64,000 nucleotides of DNA, from assembly GCF_014982805.1 (NCBI RefSeq), contig NZ_JADCKC010000001.1:558001-622000 (forward strand). The letters run 5' to 3'. Origin of the DNA: Gemmiger gallinarum (GTDB taxonomy: Bacteria > Bacillota > Clostridia > Oscillospirales > Ruminococcaceae). Shown piece by piece: positions 16,799 to 25,139 of the stretch; positions within the stretch are counted from its first letter, which is position 1, and every line of letters begins with the position of its first letter. Both the position numbers and the translations under genes were made by a program. The notes under the pieces were generated by a model, which saw only the letters and a program-made list of their open reading frames with translations, did not search any database and was not told the origin of the DNA.

Positions 16799-17623
16799 TC
16801 AATCGTCCCAGCCGTGATGGCTGCCTTCGCCCCAGTGTTCTCCGTCATGGTGCTCCTGTTCCCCATAGTACATGCCGCCGGCACCATTGCCATTGCTCTG
16901 GCCGGCATTTCCCGGTGCATCCTCCGTGCTCATCTGCGGCTGGACAGATTCGCCGGTGGCTGTGCTCAGGGCGTTGATCCGGTCCCAGATTTCCTGCATG
17001 GTCATATCGGCCACCGCTTCGGGTGTGACAGACGGGTCCAGCGCCTTCAGCTGGAGATAGGCGCGATACTTGCCGCAGGAAAGTCCCAGTGCGTGGGCAT
17101 CCTCGGAGGTATCCTCGTACGCATGGAAGCAATGCATGTTTTCCGAATGGGAGGTGCAGTCCTCCATATCCGAAAGCACCCGGGTAGTCTGTTCCCCGTC
17201 CGGGCCGATGACGCCGATGGTCAGCACCGCATCCCCGGACATCAAAGATGCTACCATATCGCTGCTGAGGATCAGCTCAACCGCCTGGTTGTATTCCAGA
17301 TTGTTCAGGTCCAGGGAATCCAGCAGCGCCTGTCCGTCATCATTATACCCGGTCGTGGAGATCACCCGGTCAAAACGGTTGATACCCAGTTCAAGCGACG
17401 GACTGATGTCAATGCTGATCTCCACCGTGGGAGTAAAGTAAAGCCAGCGCCCCGCCAGAATCACCAGCACCAGGCAGGCCGCCGCCGGGATCATGCGCAG
17501 ATATCCGGGAGTTCCCGCACGGGTGTAACCCCGGGTCTTCTGCCGCAGGAAGGCACGGGTACTCGCCTTGAGCGATTCCTCCGCATGGACCTGATCGAAT
17601 GCCTGTGTAATCCTGTCACGCAT
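16799..17623 (-). CDS. Anti-sigma factor, RsgI-like, with His/Asp/Glu-rich tail
   Basis: A 274-residue single-pass membrane protein. A short cytoplasmic N-terminus is followed by a membrane helix near residues 43-62 and then an extracellular domain starting VEISIDISPSLELGINRFDRV, the pattern of the middle domain of RsgI-type anti-sigma factors. The extreme C-terminus is rich in His, Asp, Glu, Gly and Trp (GEQEHHDGEHWGEGSHHG), suggesting metal binding. It presumably binds and silences the ECF sigma factor encoded just upstream. The ATG at 17623 follows GGGAGG by eight bases; a GTG three codons earlier has no spacing. The gene overlaps the sigma gene by 8 bases. Confidence 0.75.
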   Translation of the reverse strand: MRDRITQAFDQVHAEESLKASTRAFLRQKTRGYTRAGTPGYLRMIPAAACLVLVILAGRWLYFTPTVEISIDISPSLELGINRFDRVISTTGYNDDGQALLDSLDLNNLEYNQAVELILSSDMVASLMSGDAVLTIGVIGPDGEQTTRVLSDMEDCTSHSENMHCFHAYEDTSEDAHALGLSCGKYRAYLQLKALDPSVTPEAVADMTMQEIWDRINALSTATGESVQPQMSTEDAPGNAGQSNGNGAGGMYYGEQEHHDGEHWGEGSHHGWDD

Positions 17624-18113
17624 CAGTCTCACCTCCCAGCCTTTCCCGGAGCATCTGTCTGGAACGTGCCAGAAGCGTATAGATCGTGTTCACGTTCTTG
17701 CCCAGAATTTTGCTGATCTGGGGCGCAGAATACCCTTCATAGTAATGCAGGTATATGACATCCCGGTATTTTTGCGGCAGCGACAGCACTGCCTCCAGCA
17801 CCTCCCGATGCTCGGGTGCAGCGGGGGCCGCCTGATCCATCAGCGTATCCAGAGAGGTGGTACGACTGCGGAAAAAGCTTTTCAGCAGATCCTTGCAGGC
17901 GTTGATGGTGACCCGGATGATCCAGGCACGCTCATGCTCTTCGTTTTCAAACGCCACGGAACTGAGGGCATACTTCAGAAACACCGTCTGAAATATGTCC
18001 TCAGTATCCGCATAGTTTTTCAGATGAATCATGCAAAGCCGCCGAACGGTATCCGCATACCGGTCAATCGCTCTGTTTATCTCCTGTTCGCTCCGCATCT
18101 TGAATCTCTGCAT
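17616..18113 (-). CDS. ECF-type RNA polymerase sigma factor (module 1)
   Basis: A 165-residue sigma factor with region 2 (residues about 14-75, including YADTEDIFQTVFLKYA) and region 4 (about 108-155, LPQKYRDVIYLHYYEGYSAPQISKILG with the helix-turn-helix KNVNTIYTLLARSR). It directs RNA polymerase to stress-type promoters, very likely including its own. Start: ATG at 18113 has GGGAGGA touching it, while the ATG at 18098 is far from that site; both are possible and the choice changes five residues. It overlaps the end of the upstream secreted-protein gene by 37 bases and the start of the anti-sigma gene by 8, so the three are translationally coupled. Confidence 0.93.
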   Translation of the reverse strand: MQRFKMRSEQEINRAIDRYADTVRRLCMIHLKNYADTEDIFQTVFLKYALSSVAFENEEHERAWIIRVTINACKDLLKSFFRSRTTSLDTLMDQAAPAAPEHREVLEAVLSLPQKYRDVIYLHYYEGYSAPQISKILGKNVNTIYTLLARSRQMLRERLGGETDA

Positions 18114-18370
18114 TCCTCCCGGCAGCCGTTATGGTGTCCCGCACCGGACCATGCTGCCCTATTGCCGCAGCCGTCGTGGTTTGCGCTGTGATTATCACAC
18201 AGACCGTCGCCGTCTGCGTCCACGTAGTTCGAGCAGCTGCTGGTCTGGCAGACACCGCTCAGACAGAATGCATTGCCTTGGCCGTTGTGCATCCCTGACG
18301 CAAACACCGTCGTTGCCCCGATGGAAAGAACGATCCCGGCTGCAAGCACACCCAATAAAATTCGTTTCAT
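18077..18370 (-). CDS. Small secreted Cys/His-rich protein with Ca-binding-like DxDGDG motif
   Basis: A 97-residue protein with a clear signal peptide (MKRILLGVLAAGIVLSIGATTVFA, cleavage near residue 24). The mature part of about 72 residues has eight or so cysteines, several histidines and the motif YVDADGDGLCDNH, which resembles an EF-hand/dockerin-type calcium loop. The histidine/cysteine pattern HDGCGNRAAW..GHHNGCREEC suggests metal binding or disulfides. It is the first gene of an operon with an ECF sigma and an RsgI-like anti-sigma factor. The ATG at 18370 is preceded by AGGAGGAA. The overlap with the sigma gene means the last 12 residues are read across the sigma start. Function unknown. 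Confidence 0.7.
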   Translation of the reverse strand: MKRILLGVLAAGIVLSIGATTVFASGMHNGQGNAFCLSGVCQTSSCSNYVDADGDGLCDNHSANHDGCGNRAAWSGAGHHNGCREECRDSRCGANRR

Positions 18371-18422
18371 ATGGATTCCTCCTGATTTATCTTTGATTGC
18401 CTTTGTTCGTCTTCAACCTGAA

Positions 18423-18449
18423 TACGACTGGCACAGGGGAATCCTTTCA
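18423..18449 (-). promoter_or_regulatory. Possible ECF-type promoter of module 1
   Basis: On the minus strand TGAAAG (18444-18449), 17 bases, CGTA (18423-18426). This is close to the TGAAAC-N16-CGTA pattern of SigW-like sigma factors, and lies 53 bases upstream of the secreted-protein start. Two deviations (last base of -35, spacer 17) keep this tentative. Confidence 0.35.
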
Positions 18450-18528
18450 CTTTCTTGAAAAAAATTATAATTCTCGAAAAAAGATGTTTGGGGCTGTGCT
18501 TTCCCCATCTGTACTTTCTATTGTAATG

Positions 18529-18551
18529 CGGTTGCCCATGATTGGCAACCG
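18529..18551. repeat. Perfect inverted repeat between the two ECF modules
   Basis: CGGTTGCC (18529-18536) and GGCAACCG (18544-18551) separated by 7 bases. It lacks a T-run on either strand, so it may be a protein-binding site or an RNA hairpin and not a terminator. Confidence 0.45.
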
Positions 18552-18634
18552 TTCCGGCCATGCCCTGATCTTTTCAGGTCCTGCCGGCGCATTCTGTACA
18601 GCAGTTTCACTTTACACATTGAGTAAGGCGCTGT

Positions 18635-19660
18635 TCAGGAAAGGATATCGCACAGAATCTGAAACTTGACCGCATCGTCGCCATAGGTTTTCAGGCTGGA
18701 ATACTGGGGATAGTCGGTCTGATATTTCTGGTTGTAGCTGTCTGTCAGACTGCCGAGGCTCTCCTCCGCCTCCCACTGCGACAGCGTAAAAGTCTGCTTT
18801 TGCCCGTTTTCCATCCGGCAGGTCCAGCTTACCTCACCCAGATTTCCCACCAGTGCCATGGCCTGACAGGCTTTTCGGTTCATCTCCTCACTCAGCTTTT
18901 CCACTTCGCTCTGGGTGAAGCTCCCGGCAAATTCCAGTGTCCATCCATATGGCTCCTCCGCACTCTGGAGCACCGAGGTAAACGGCCCGCAGTCTTGGGA
19001 AATCTGCAGCGCCTCCGCAACCGCCAGGAGAGCCGAAGGGGCCCCCATATAGGGTGTTTTGGTCTCCCAGATATGCAGCGTCTTCGGCTGGACCATGATT
19101 CCGTTTTGCCAGATGGTTTCTCCACACAGGGTGACAGTACCCGTCTCGGTAAGGGGCAGCTCCACCTCATACCGGGAACCGCTGATTCCCGGCAGCGGCA
19201 AAACCTGCCGGGCATTCAGCGACCAGGAGTTCTCCCCTTCCTGCCGCTGCCGCCAGCCCACATACGCCACGCCGGACCACTCAGAGTCCACCTGAATATG
19301 CAGTCCTGTCTCAGTCTCGGTCACATTCCAGAACATACCGCCCAGATCGGCCGCTTTCCCGATCCAGAAGGTTTTCACTGCCAGAACCACCAGCAGGACG
19401 GCGGCTGTGCCCGCGACCGCCATCCACACTCTCCGGCGGGTTTTGCGGCGCACACTGCGCAGGTAGTCCAGCTCGCGGCGCTCTGTGCCCTCCGGCCCGG
19501 CGGAAGCTTCCGGTGCTTCCATTGCATTTTTCCGTGCAGTACAGTCCGGGCAGCATTTCAAATGCCGGTCAACGGCCTCCCGGGTCTGCTCATGCACCAG
19601 ATCATCCACGTACAGCGGCAGAAGATCCTGTACTACTTCACAGGTCAGATCGTTCTTCAT
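18635..19660 (-). CDS. Anti-sigma factor with zinc-finger domain (DUF4825-like C-terminus)
   Basis: A 341-residue membrane protein. The N-terminal putative zinc-finger (zf-HC2/ZAS) has CEVVQDLLPLYVDDLVHEQTREAVDRHLKCCPDC, where His33, Cys36/37 and Cys40 form the anti-sigma zinc site. A membrane helix is at about residues 79-96 (WMAVAGTAAVLLVVLAVKTF). The extracellular part resembles the DUF4825 region seen in other Clostridia anti-sigma factors. It should hold the sigma factor encoded by the overlapping upstream gene (4-base overlap) until an envelope signal releases it. No terminator was identified downstream. Confidence 0.85.
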   Translation of the reverse strand: MKNDLTCEVVQDLLPLYVDDLVHEQTREAVDRHLKCCPDCTARKNAMEAPEASAGPEGTERRELDYLRSVRRKTRRRVWMAVAGTAAVLLVVLAVKTFWIGKAADLGGMFWNVTETETGLHIQVDSEWSGVAYVGWRQRQEGENSWSLNARQVLPLPGISGSRYEVELPLTETGTVTLCGETIWQNGIMVQPKTLHIWETKTPYMGAPSALLAVAEALQISQDCGPFTSVLQSAEEPYGWTLEFAGSFTQSEVEKLSEEMNRKACQAMALVGNLGEVSWTCRMENGQKQTFTLSQWEAEESLGSLTDSYNQKYQTDYPQYSSLKTYGDDAVKFQILCDILS

Positions 19661-20184
19661 TCCGGCTTCTCCCCTTTCTTGTCTGTGTCGCTGATTTTCA
19701 GCCGCAGCTTTTCCTTGCCGCGATAGAAATTGACCCGTGCCCAGGTCTCGGTTTTCCCCATCACATCACCGATCTGGCGGAAGCTCAGCCCGCCGAAGGC
19801 TCGCAGATAGACAATCTCCCGCTGCGGGTCCGGCAGCTGATGGATGCTGCGGAGCAGTTCCAAATGGCCCTCCCGGGCGATGATATCTTCCTCCACCGAG
19901 GGAACCGCCAGTTCCGCCTCCACATCCGGCCCCAGCTCCACAGCGGCGGGCCTTCGGCCCCGGCGGCGCAGCTCCTGATACCACAGATGCTTGGCAATCT
20001 GGCACAGCCAGACCGAAAGTTTACAGCTTCCGTCATACCGCTCAATGGCGGCCACCGCACGGCTGAATGTCTCCTGCGTCAGTTCCTCCGCCAGGTGAGC
20101 ATCCCGCGTCTGAGACAGCAAAAAACGGTATACCGTGTCGGCATATCGGCGGTAAACCTCATCCATGCCGGTCTGCTGTGCCAT
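19657..20184 (-). CDS. ECF-type RNA polymerase sigma factor (module 2)
   Basis: A 175-residue ECF sigma factor. Region 2 spans about residues 10-70 (YADTVYRFLLSQTRDAHLAEELTQETFSRA and the promoter-melting part SVWLCQIAKHLWYQELRR). Region 4 spans about residues 114-165 (LPDPQREIVYLRAFGGLSFRQIGDVMGKTETWARVNFYRGKEKL). The ATG at 20184 has AAAGGAGGAGG upstream. The stop overlaps the start of the zinc-finger anti-sigma gene, the usual ECF arrangement. A likely self-regulated promoter lies at 20227-20255. Confidence 0.95.
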   Translation of the reverse strand: MAQQTGMDEVYRRYADTVYRFLLSQTRDAHLAEELTQETFSRAVAAIERYDGSCKLSVWLCQIAKHLWYQELRRRGRRPAAVELGPDVEAELAVPSVEEDIIAREGHLELLRSIHQLPDPQREIVYLRAFGGLSFRQIGDVMGKTETWARVNFYRGKEKLRLKISDTDKKGEKPE

Positions 20185-20226
20185 ATTGCCTCCTCCTTTC
20201 CCCGCAGGTTTTGCCTTTCTGATCCA

Positions 20227-20255
20227 TATATCCCCGTCAGAGGGATTTTGTTACA
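20227..20255 (-). promoter_or_regulatory. Probable ECF promoter of module 2
   Basis: On the minus strand TGTAAC (20250-20255), a 17-base spacer with an A-run right after the -35 (AAAA), then GATATA (20227-20232). Spacing and the AAC-type -35 fit an ECF promoter; the position 43 bases before the sigma start fits autoregulation. Confidence 0.5.
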
Positions 20256-20290
20256 GTGCCCGCCCCGGAACTTTCTCTTTTTTGCGGGCC

Positions 20291-20329
20291 AAAAAAGCGG
20301 CACAGAGACCACACCTCCGCGCCGCTTTT
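20291..20329 (-). terminator. Terminator of recQ
   Basis: Arms AAAAGCGGC and GCCGCTTTT with a 19-base loop; the minus strand continues with a T-run (TTTTTT). It lies 9 bases past the recQ stop. Confidence 0.8.
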
Positions 20330-20337
20330 GCCGTTCT

Positions 20338-22215
20338 TCACTCATCCGGATGCCCAGCGCAGTACTGCGCAATGCATCGCAGGAATTCCTTGCCGTATTT
20401 GTGCGCCTTGGCATCGCCGACCCCAGGCAGGCGCATGAAATCGCCCATGGTCCGGGGCTTTTGCTGTGCCATGGCATCGAGGGTGAGATTATTAAATATA
20501 ATGTAGGCCGGGACCTTGTTCTTCTGAGCCAGACGGGAGCGTTCCGCCTTGAGTGCACCGATGAGCCCCTCATCCGGCAGTGCGGAAGCACGCTCGGTGC
20601 GCTTTTTGCTGCTCTGGCGGCGGCCTGCCTGCGCTTCCCGACTGCCGGGGGCAAGCCGTTCCGTCATCTGTACCTTTTGGCCGTGAAAAAGCACGTCCAC
20701 TGCCTTGGCCCCCAGATGCAGGACCGGATACTCCCCCTTGGTGTTGATGAGGTAGCCCTGCTCCTCCAGCGCATCAAAATACTGCCGCAGGCGCTGCTGG
20801 GGCACATCCCGCAGAATGCCGTAGGTGGGCAGGCTGTCCAGCCCCCGCTTGAGGGTGTTCTGATCCCGGGAGCCGCGCAGCATCTGGACCACCGCCACTT
20901 CTCCCAGCCCGCCCGGCCAGCGCTTTTCCACCCGGGCCACACCGGACAAAATCTTCTGTGCCTCGGTGGTGATGTCCGTCTCGACCATCTCACTGTTGCA
21001 GTTGCTGCAGTGGCCGCACTTGCCACTGGTCTGCTCCCCGAAGTATTCCAGCATGACGCTGCGCAGACATCGGGTGGTTTTGCAGTAGGTCACCATGGCA
21101 TCCAGGCGCTGGCCGTCCCGGCGCTCCACCTCCGCCCGCTGTTCCGGGGTGAGCTCGTCGTTGTCATGGGTGTTGCGGATGAAATACTGGGCGGTCTGGA
21201 TATCCCCCAGAGAGAACAGCAGAATGCATTCCGCCGGTTCCCCGTCCCGGCCGGCGCGGCCCGCCTCCTGATAGTAGCTTTCCAGATTTTTGGGCATGTT
21301 ATAGTGCAGCACAAAGCTGACATTGGACTTGTCGATGCCCATCCCGAAGGCATTGGTGGCTACCATGACACGGCTCTTGTCGTAGACAAAGTCCTCCTGA
21401 TTCTTTTCCCGCTCCTCCGGGTCCAGCCCTGCATGGTAGCGTGTGGCCTGGATGCCTACCCCGCGCAGTTCCCGGCAGACCGACTCCACCGTCCGGCGGG
21501 TGGCGCAGTAGACGATGCCGCTTTTGCCGGGATGATCGAGAATATACTCCTCGATATAGCGTTCCTTGTCCCGCGGCCTGGCCACGCCAAAATAGAGATT
21601 GGGACGGTCAAACCCGGTGGTGATGCACAGCGGGTCCCGCAGTCCCAGCAGCCCTGCCACGTCCTCCTTGACCTGGGCCGTCGCCGTTGCCGTGAAGGCG
21701 CCCACCACCGGACGCACCGGGAGGCTGGCAATGAAATCCGCGATTTTCAGGTAGCTGGGACGGAAATCCTGTCCCCACTGGGAAACACAGTGTGCCTCAT
21801 CCACGGCAATCAGGGAAATCTCCGCATTCTGGGTCAGGTAGGAGATGCCCGCCGTGGGCAGGCGCTCGGGCGCCACATAAAGGATTTTGTACCGGCCGTT
21901 GATGGCGTTGCGCATCACCTGCTGATACTGGTCCTCCGGCTGGGAGGAGTTGAGGCAGGCAGCCGGAACGCCGGCTTCCTCCAGCGCGGTGACCTGATCC
22001 TTCATGAGGGAGATCAGCGGCGAGATGACCAGCGTCATGCCGGGCAGCAGCATGGCCGGGACCTGATAGCAGGCCGACTTGCCGGCGCCCGTGGGCATGA
22101 CGCCCAGCACGTCCCGCCCGGACAGCAGCGCCTCAATGAGGGGTTTCTGCCCGGGGCGGAATTCATCATGCCCGAAATATTGCTTCAAAACGCTATACTG
22201 ATCCATTCCATTCAT
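20338..22215 (-). CDS. recQ: ATP-dependent DNA helicase RecQ
   Basis: A 625-residue superfamily 2 helicase acting 3' to 5' in recombination and repair. Domain order is complete: motif I GVMPTGAGKSACYQVPA, motif II VDEAHCVSQWGQDFRPSY, motif VI YYQEAGRAGRDGEPAECILL, then a zinc-binding domain with CLRSVMLEYFGE and CGHCSNCN, a winged-helix RQC domain, and a C-terminal HRDC domain (residues about 545-620). Length matches the family. In-frame ATGs at 22215 and 22206 are both plausible; AGGAACAAGG precedes the first. An open frame extends 80 codons further upstream but its composition is unlike RecQ and has no start signals. Confidence 0.97.
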   Translation of the reverse strand: MNGMDQYSVLKQYFGHDEFRPGQKPLIEALLSGRDVLGVMPTGAGKSACYQVPAMLLPGMTLVISPLISLMKDQVTALEEAGVPAACLNSSQPEDQYQQVMRNAINGRYKILYVAPERLPTAGISYLTQNAEISLIAVDEAHCVSQWGQDFRPSYLKIADFIASLPVRPVVGAFTATATAQVKEDVAGLLGLRDPLCITTGFDRPNLYFGVARPRDKERYIEEYILDHPGKSGIVYCATRRTVESVCRELRGVGIQATRYHAGLDPEEREKNQEDFVYDKSRVMVATNAFGMGIDKSNVSFVLHYNMPKNLESYYQEAGRAGRDGEPAECILLFSLGDIQTAQYFIRNTHDNDELTPEQRAEVERRDGQRLDAMVTYCKTTRCLRSVMLEYFGEQTSGKCGHCSNCNSEMVETDITTEAQKILSGVARVEKRWPGGLGEVAVVQMLRGSRDQNTLKRGLDSLPTYGILRDVPQQRLRQYFDALEEQGYLINTKGEYPVLHLGAKAVDVLFHGQKVQMTERLAPGSREAQAGRRQSSKKRTERASALPDEGLIGALKAERSRLAQKNKVPAYIIFNNLTLDAMAQQKPRTMGDFMRLPGVGDAKAHKYGKEFLRCIAQYCAGHPDE

Positions 22216-22393
22216 CCTTGTTCCTGTGGCCGGACCCGGCTGTTTGTCTGGTCCGGGCCTGCAATTTCCTGTATCTGATAGTGTACGCAAACCGTCTGTC
22301 GGCGTCAAGCGCCGCAGCCACCGGAAGGCCCGCCCGGGGAGCGAATTCCTGGCCTTCACTGCCTCACCGCCTCCGTACCGCCGCGGCAACACA

Positions 22394-22446
22394 TAAAAAA
22401 TTCCGGCTGCCGAAGAAGGATTTTTGCCTTCCCCTACAGCCGGAGA
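22394..22446 (-). terminator. Terminator of the 22492 gene
   Basis: Nested hairpin on the minus strand: TCCGGCT..AGCCGGA enclosing GGAAGG..CCTTC, followed by ATTTTTTAT. It begins 46 bases past the stop codon. Confidence 0.75.
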
Positions 22447-22491
22447 TCTGTTCAATGTTTTGTTGTCCGGAGGATGGCCGCAGCCCTTGAA

Positions 22492-23499
22492 TCAGGCATA
22501 ATCCTTGATCAGGAACATGGACTTGATGGCCACAACCTCGTCGTACTCATCCTGTTCCACCTGGACATCGGCATTCAAGGCCTTCAGGTCCTTTTTGACC
22601 ACATCCAGCGCCTCGGGGATCTCGACAGCGCGTCCTTCCCGGATGGCCCGTTCCATGCGGGTCAGAACCACCGGATGGGCGTACCGTGCCGGGACCGGAA
22701 AATCGGGATACCCGGCCAGATAGGATTCCATCGCTTTTTCGGCGCGCTCGGCACGGGCAAAAATGGCCCTGCGGTTGTTGCGCGCCGTGGGCAGCACACT
22801 GGCGCCAGAGAACAGGAAGATGGCCGCCAGCCCGAACAGGGTGAAATAGATGGCAAAGGTCCCCTGATGCAGCAGCGAGTAGACACCGTAGACAAAAGCC
22901 GCAACGCCCATCACAGTAATGGCCAGCGCCACCCAACGGTAGACAGGCTTGCTGATGAGCAGTGCCCGCTTGCGCCGTGCCGAGGCACTGAGTTCCTCGG
23001 ACAGTTCCGGTTTCTTACCCAGATACTCGGCAGCATTTTCCAGCCGGTCCACATTTTTTCGCGCACGGTTGGAGAGTTCCGGCAGAATTCTTGCAGCGCG
23101 CTCTTCATCCCGCCGGCGAAGCTTTTCTTCCGCCGCTTTGCTCATCCGTTTGAGTTCCGGGCGTACCGCCGCAACGCGGGCCAGCAGGCGATCCACATCT
23201 TCCTCATACTTGAAGGTAAACTGACGTTCCTTGCTGCCGTCAAACTCGACGACCAGATACGGGATGGAGCCGAAAATGCCCTTGCCGGTATAGCCTCCCT
23301 TGCTCATGGCGACACGCTTGTACACACGCTGCACGCTGTCGAAGGGTATGTAATAACAGCGATCCAGCACAATGTTATTGAGGTACAACGCCTTTTGTCC
23401 CACACCGCAGGGACCATATTTTTTGCAGAACTTTTTGTCCGCCTTTAGGACATCGTCCGCCAGGCAGGTACTGCTTAGGCATTTGGGTTTGAGATACAT
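22492..23499 (-). CDS. Conserved membrane protein of unknown function
   Basis: A 335-residue protein that I do not recognise. The N-terminus carries four cysteines (residues 7, 12, 25 and 31: KCLSSTC, FCKKYGPCG), followed by a region like a PH-type or DUF domain (YIPFDSVQRVYKRVAMSKGG), a charged helical stretch (about residues 110-180), two membrane helices (about 195-245) and a cytoplasmic C-terminal tail with many Glu/Asp residues. The ATG at 23499 follows GGGAGGAAAC. It is monocistronic: its own terminator lies downstream and cstA is upstream with a weak hairpin between. No function is proposed. Confidence 0.7.
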   Translation of the reverse strand: MYLKPKCLSSTCLADDVLKADKKFCKKYGPCGVGQKALYLNNIVLDRCYYIPFDSVQRVYKRVAMSKGGYTGKGIFGSIPYLVVEFDGSKERQFTFKYEEDVDRLLARVAAVRPELKRMSKAAEEKLRRRDEERAARILPELSNRARKNVDRLENAAEYLGKKPELSEELSASARRKRALLISKPVYRWVALAITVMGVAAFVYGVYSLLHQGTFAIYFTLFGLAAIFLFSGASVLPTARNNRRAIFARAERAEKAMESYLAGYPDFPVPARYAHPVVLTRMERAIREGRAVEIPEALDVVKKDLKALNADVQVEQDEYDEVVAIKSMFLIKDYA

Positions 23500-23565
23500 G
23501 TTCGGTTTCCTCCCGATGGTTTGGTTGCCGGGTCGCGGCCCCGGCATTATCTCCCGCTAAACCAG

Positions 23566-23597
23566 CACAGGGGCCGCTGCATTGCAACGGCCCCGTG
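23566..23597 (-). terminator. Possible terminator or processing hairpin after cstA
   Basis: Arms CACAGGGGCCG and CGGCCCCGTG with a loop of about 11 bases, 40 bases past the cstA stop. There is no strong U-run on the minus strand, so termination is uncertain. Confidence 0.4.
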
Positions 23598-23636
23598 CAG
23601 ACGCGAGAAACAGCTTGCCTGTTGGGATGCAAAAAC

Positions 23637-25112
23637 TTATTTGTTTGCAGCAGGCGCAGGCTTCTTGGTTGCGCGCAGGAACAGACCCAGGAACAGGATC
23701 GCAGCGATGATGCCGGCAGGATATGCCACCGTCGCACCAATGCCGAAGGCACCCAGGCATTCCGGCGCCATGCAGAAGTAGGTAATGGACACCGCAGTCA
23801 TGAAGGTGGCGGGCACAGCAGTGATCCAGTAGTTCTTCTTGTTGCGGAAGAGATACATGGAGGCAGCCCACAAAACGATCATGGCCAGAGTCTGGTTGGT
23901 CCAGCTGAAGTAACGCCAGATCACCGTATAGTCGATGGCGCCCAGCGCGTTGCCGATGCCCAGAACGGCGCCGACACCCAGAACGGGAATGCAGAGCTTC
24001 AGACGGTTGACCCAGCTGTTCTGGTCGATCTTGAGCCAGTCGGCCAGAGTCAGACGGGCAGAACGGAAGGCGGTATCGCCGGAAGTGATGGGGCAGGCAA
24101 TGACGCCCAGCATAGCCAGCACAACGCCGACGCCGCCCATGGTCTTGATGCAGACATCATAGATGGCCGCGGACTGACCGTCGGCCAGGATCTCGGACAG
24201 GCCGGTGTTCAGGCCGCCGGTGACCTCATAGATAGAGCAGCCGGCTGCCGCCCAGATCAGAGCGATGACACCCTCGCAGACCATCGCGCCGTAGAAGACG
24301 AAGTGGCCCTGCTTCTCACTCTTCATGCAGCGAGCCATCAGAGGAGACTGGGTGGAATGGAAACCGGAAATGGCGCCGCAGGCCACCGTGATGAACATGA
24401 AGCTCCAAATCGGGGTTCCGGAAGGATGCATGTTGTACAGGTGGTCCCAGATTTCGGGGATGACATAGTTGGGGTTGGTCACAATGCCGAATGCAACGCC
24501 CACAGCCATGACCAGCAGGCAGACGCCGAACACCGGATAGATCTTGCCGATGACTGCGTCAATAGAGATGAAGGTCGCAATGAAGTAGTAGATCAGGATG
24601 ATAATCAGCCAGAACAGTGTGGTGGCAAAAATGCCGGACACACCGGCGTTCTTGAACAGGGTAACGATCAGACCGGCAGGTCCAACCGCAAACACCGTGC
24701 CGACCATGATAAGCAGAACGACCGAGAAAACACGCATGATGTTCTTCATGGTGTTGCCCAGATAATTGCCGGTGATCTCCGCAACAGAGGCACCGTTCTC
24801 ACGCTCGCTCATCATGCCGGAGAAGTAGTCATGCACACCGCCCGCAAAGATGGTGCCGAAGGTGATCCAAAGGAACACCACAGGCCCCCACAGAGCGCCC
24901 TGCATGGCACCGAAAATCGGCCCCAGACCGGCAATGTTGAGCAGCTGAATCAGAAACAGCTTCCATTGGGGAAGAACCACGTAATCAACGCCGTCATTAA
25001 TGCGGACAGCGGGGGTTTCGCGGTCATCTGGTCCAAAGGTGTTGTCCACAACTTTACCATACGTAAAGTAGCCGACGATCAGCAGCACCAGGCAGACAAA
25101 AAAACTAACCAT
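23637..25112 (-). CDS. cstA: Carbon starvation protein A (CstA-type transporter)
   Basis: A 491-residue membrane protein with about fourteen helices from the CstA family, the short form common in anaerobes (E. coli CstA is about 700). Conserved stretches include FGPDDRETPAVRINDGVDYV, IAGLGPIFGAMQGALWGP and GTIFAGGVHDYFSGMMSERENGAS. E. coli members import peptides or pyruvate during carbon limitation. The ATG at 25112 has AAGGAGGAATCATTG before it; an in-frame ATG at 25172 lies in the leader with no ribosome site. Transcribed alone from a promoter at 25178-25205. Confidence 0.93.
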   Translation of the reverse strand: MVSFFVCLVLLIVGYFTYGKVVDNTFGPDDRETPAVRINDGVDYVVLPQWKLFLIQLLNIAGLGPIFGAMQGALWGPVVFLWITFGTIFAGGVHDYFSGMMSERENGASVAEITGNYLGNTMKNIMRVFSVVLLIMVGTVFAVGPAGLIVTLFKNAGVSGIFATTLFWLIIILIYYFIATFISIDAVIGKIYPVFGVCLLVMAVGVAFGIVTNPNYVIPEIWDHLYNMHPSGTPIWSFMFITVACGAISGFHSTQSPLMARCMKSEKQGHFVFYGAMVCEGVIALIWAAAGCSIYEVTGGLNTGLSEILADGQSAAIYDVCIKTMGGVGVVLAMLGVIACPITSGDTAFRSARLTLADWLKIDQNSWVNRLKLCIPVLGVGAVLGIGNALGAIDYTVIWRYFSWTNQTLAMIVLWAASMYLFRNKKNYWITAVPATFMTAVSITYFCMAPECLGAFGIGATVAYPAGIIAAILFLGLFLRATKKPAPAANK

Positions 25113-25139
25113 CAATGATTCCTCCTTATTAGATTTTGT

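Noticed and set aside
14574-16817. A 747-codon plus-strand open frame across cobA/hemD and the sirC-type gene
   Set aside because: Crosses two well-supported minus-strand genes and has no homology-like segments.
18397-18669. A 90-codon plus-strand frame between the ECF modules
   Set aside because: No ribosome site and unlikely composition; the region holds the module 1 promoter and an inverted repeat.
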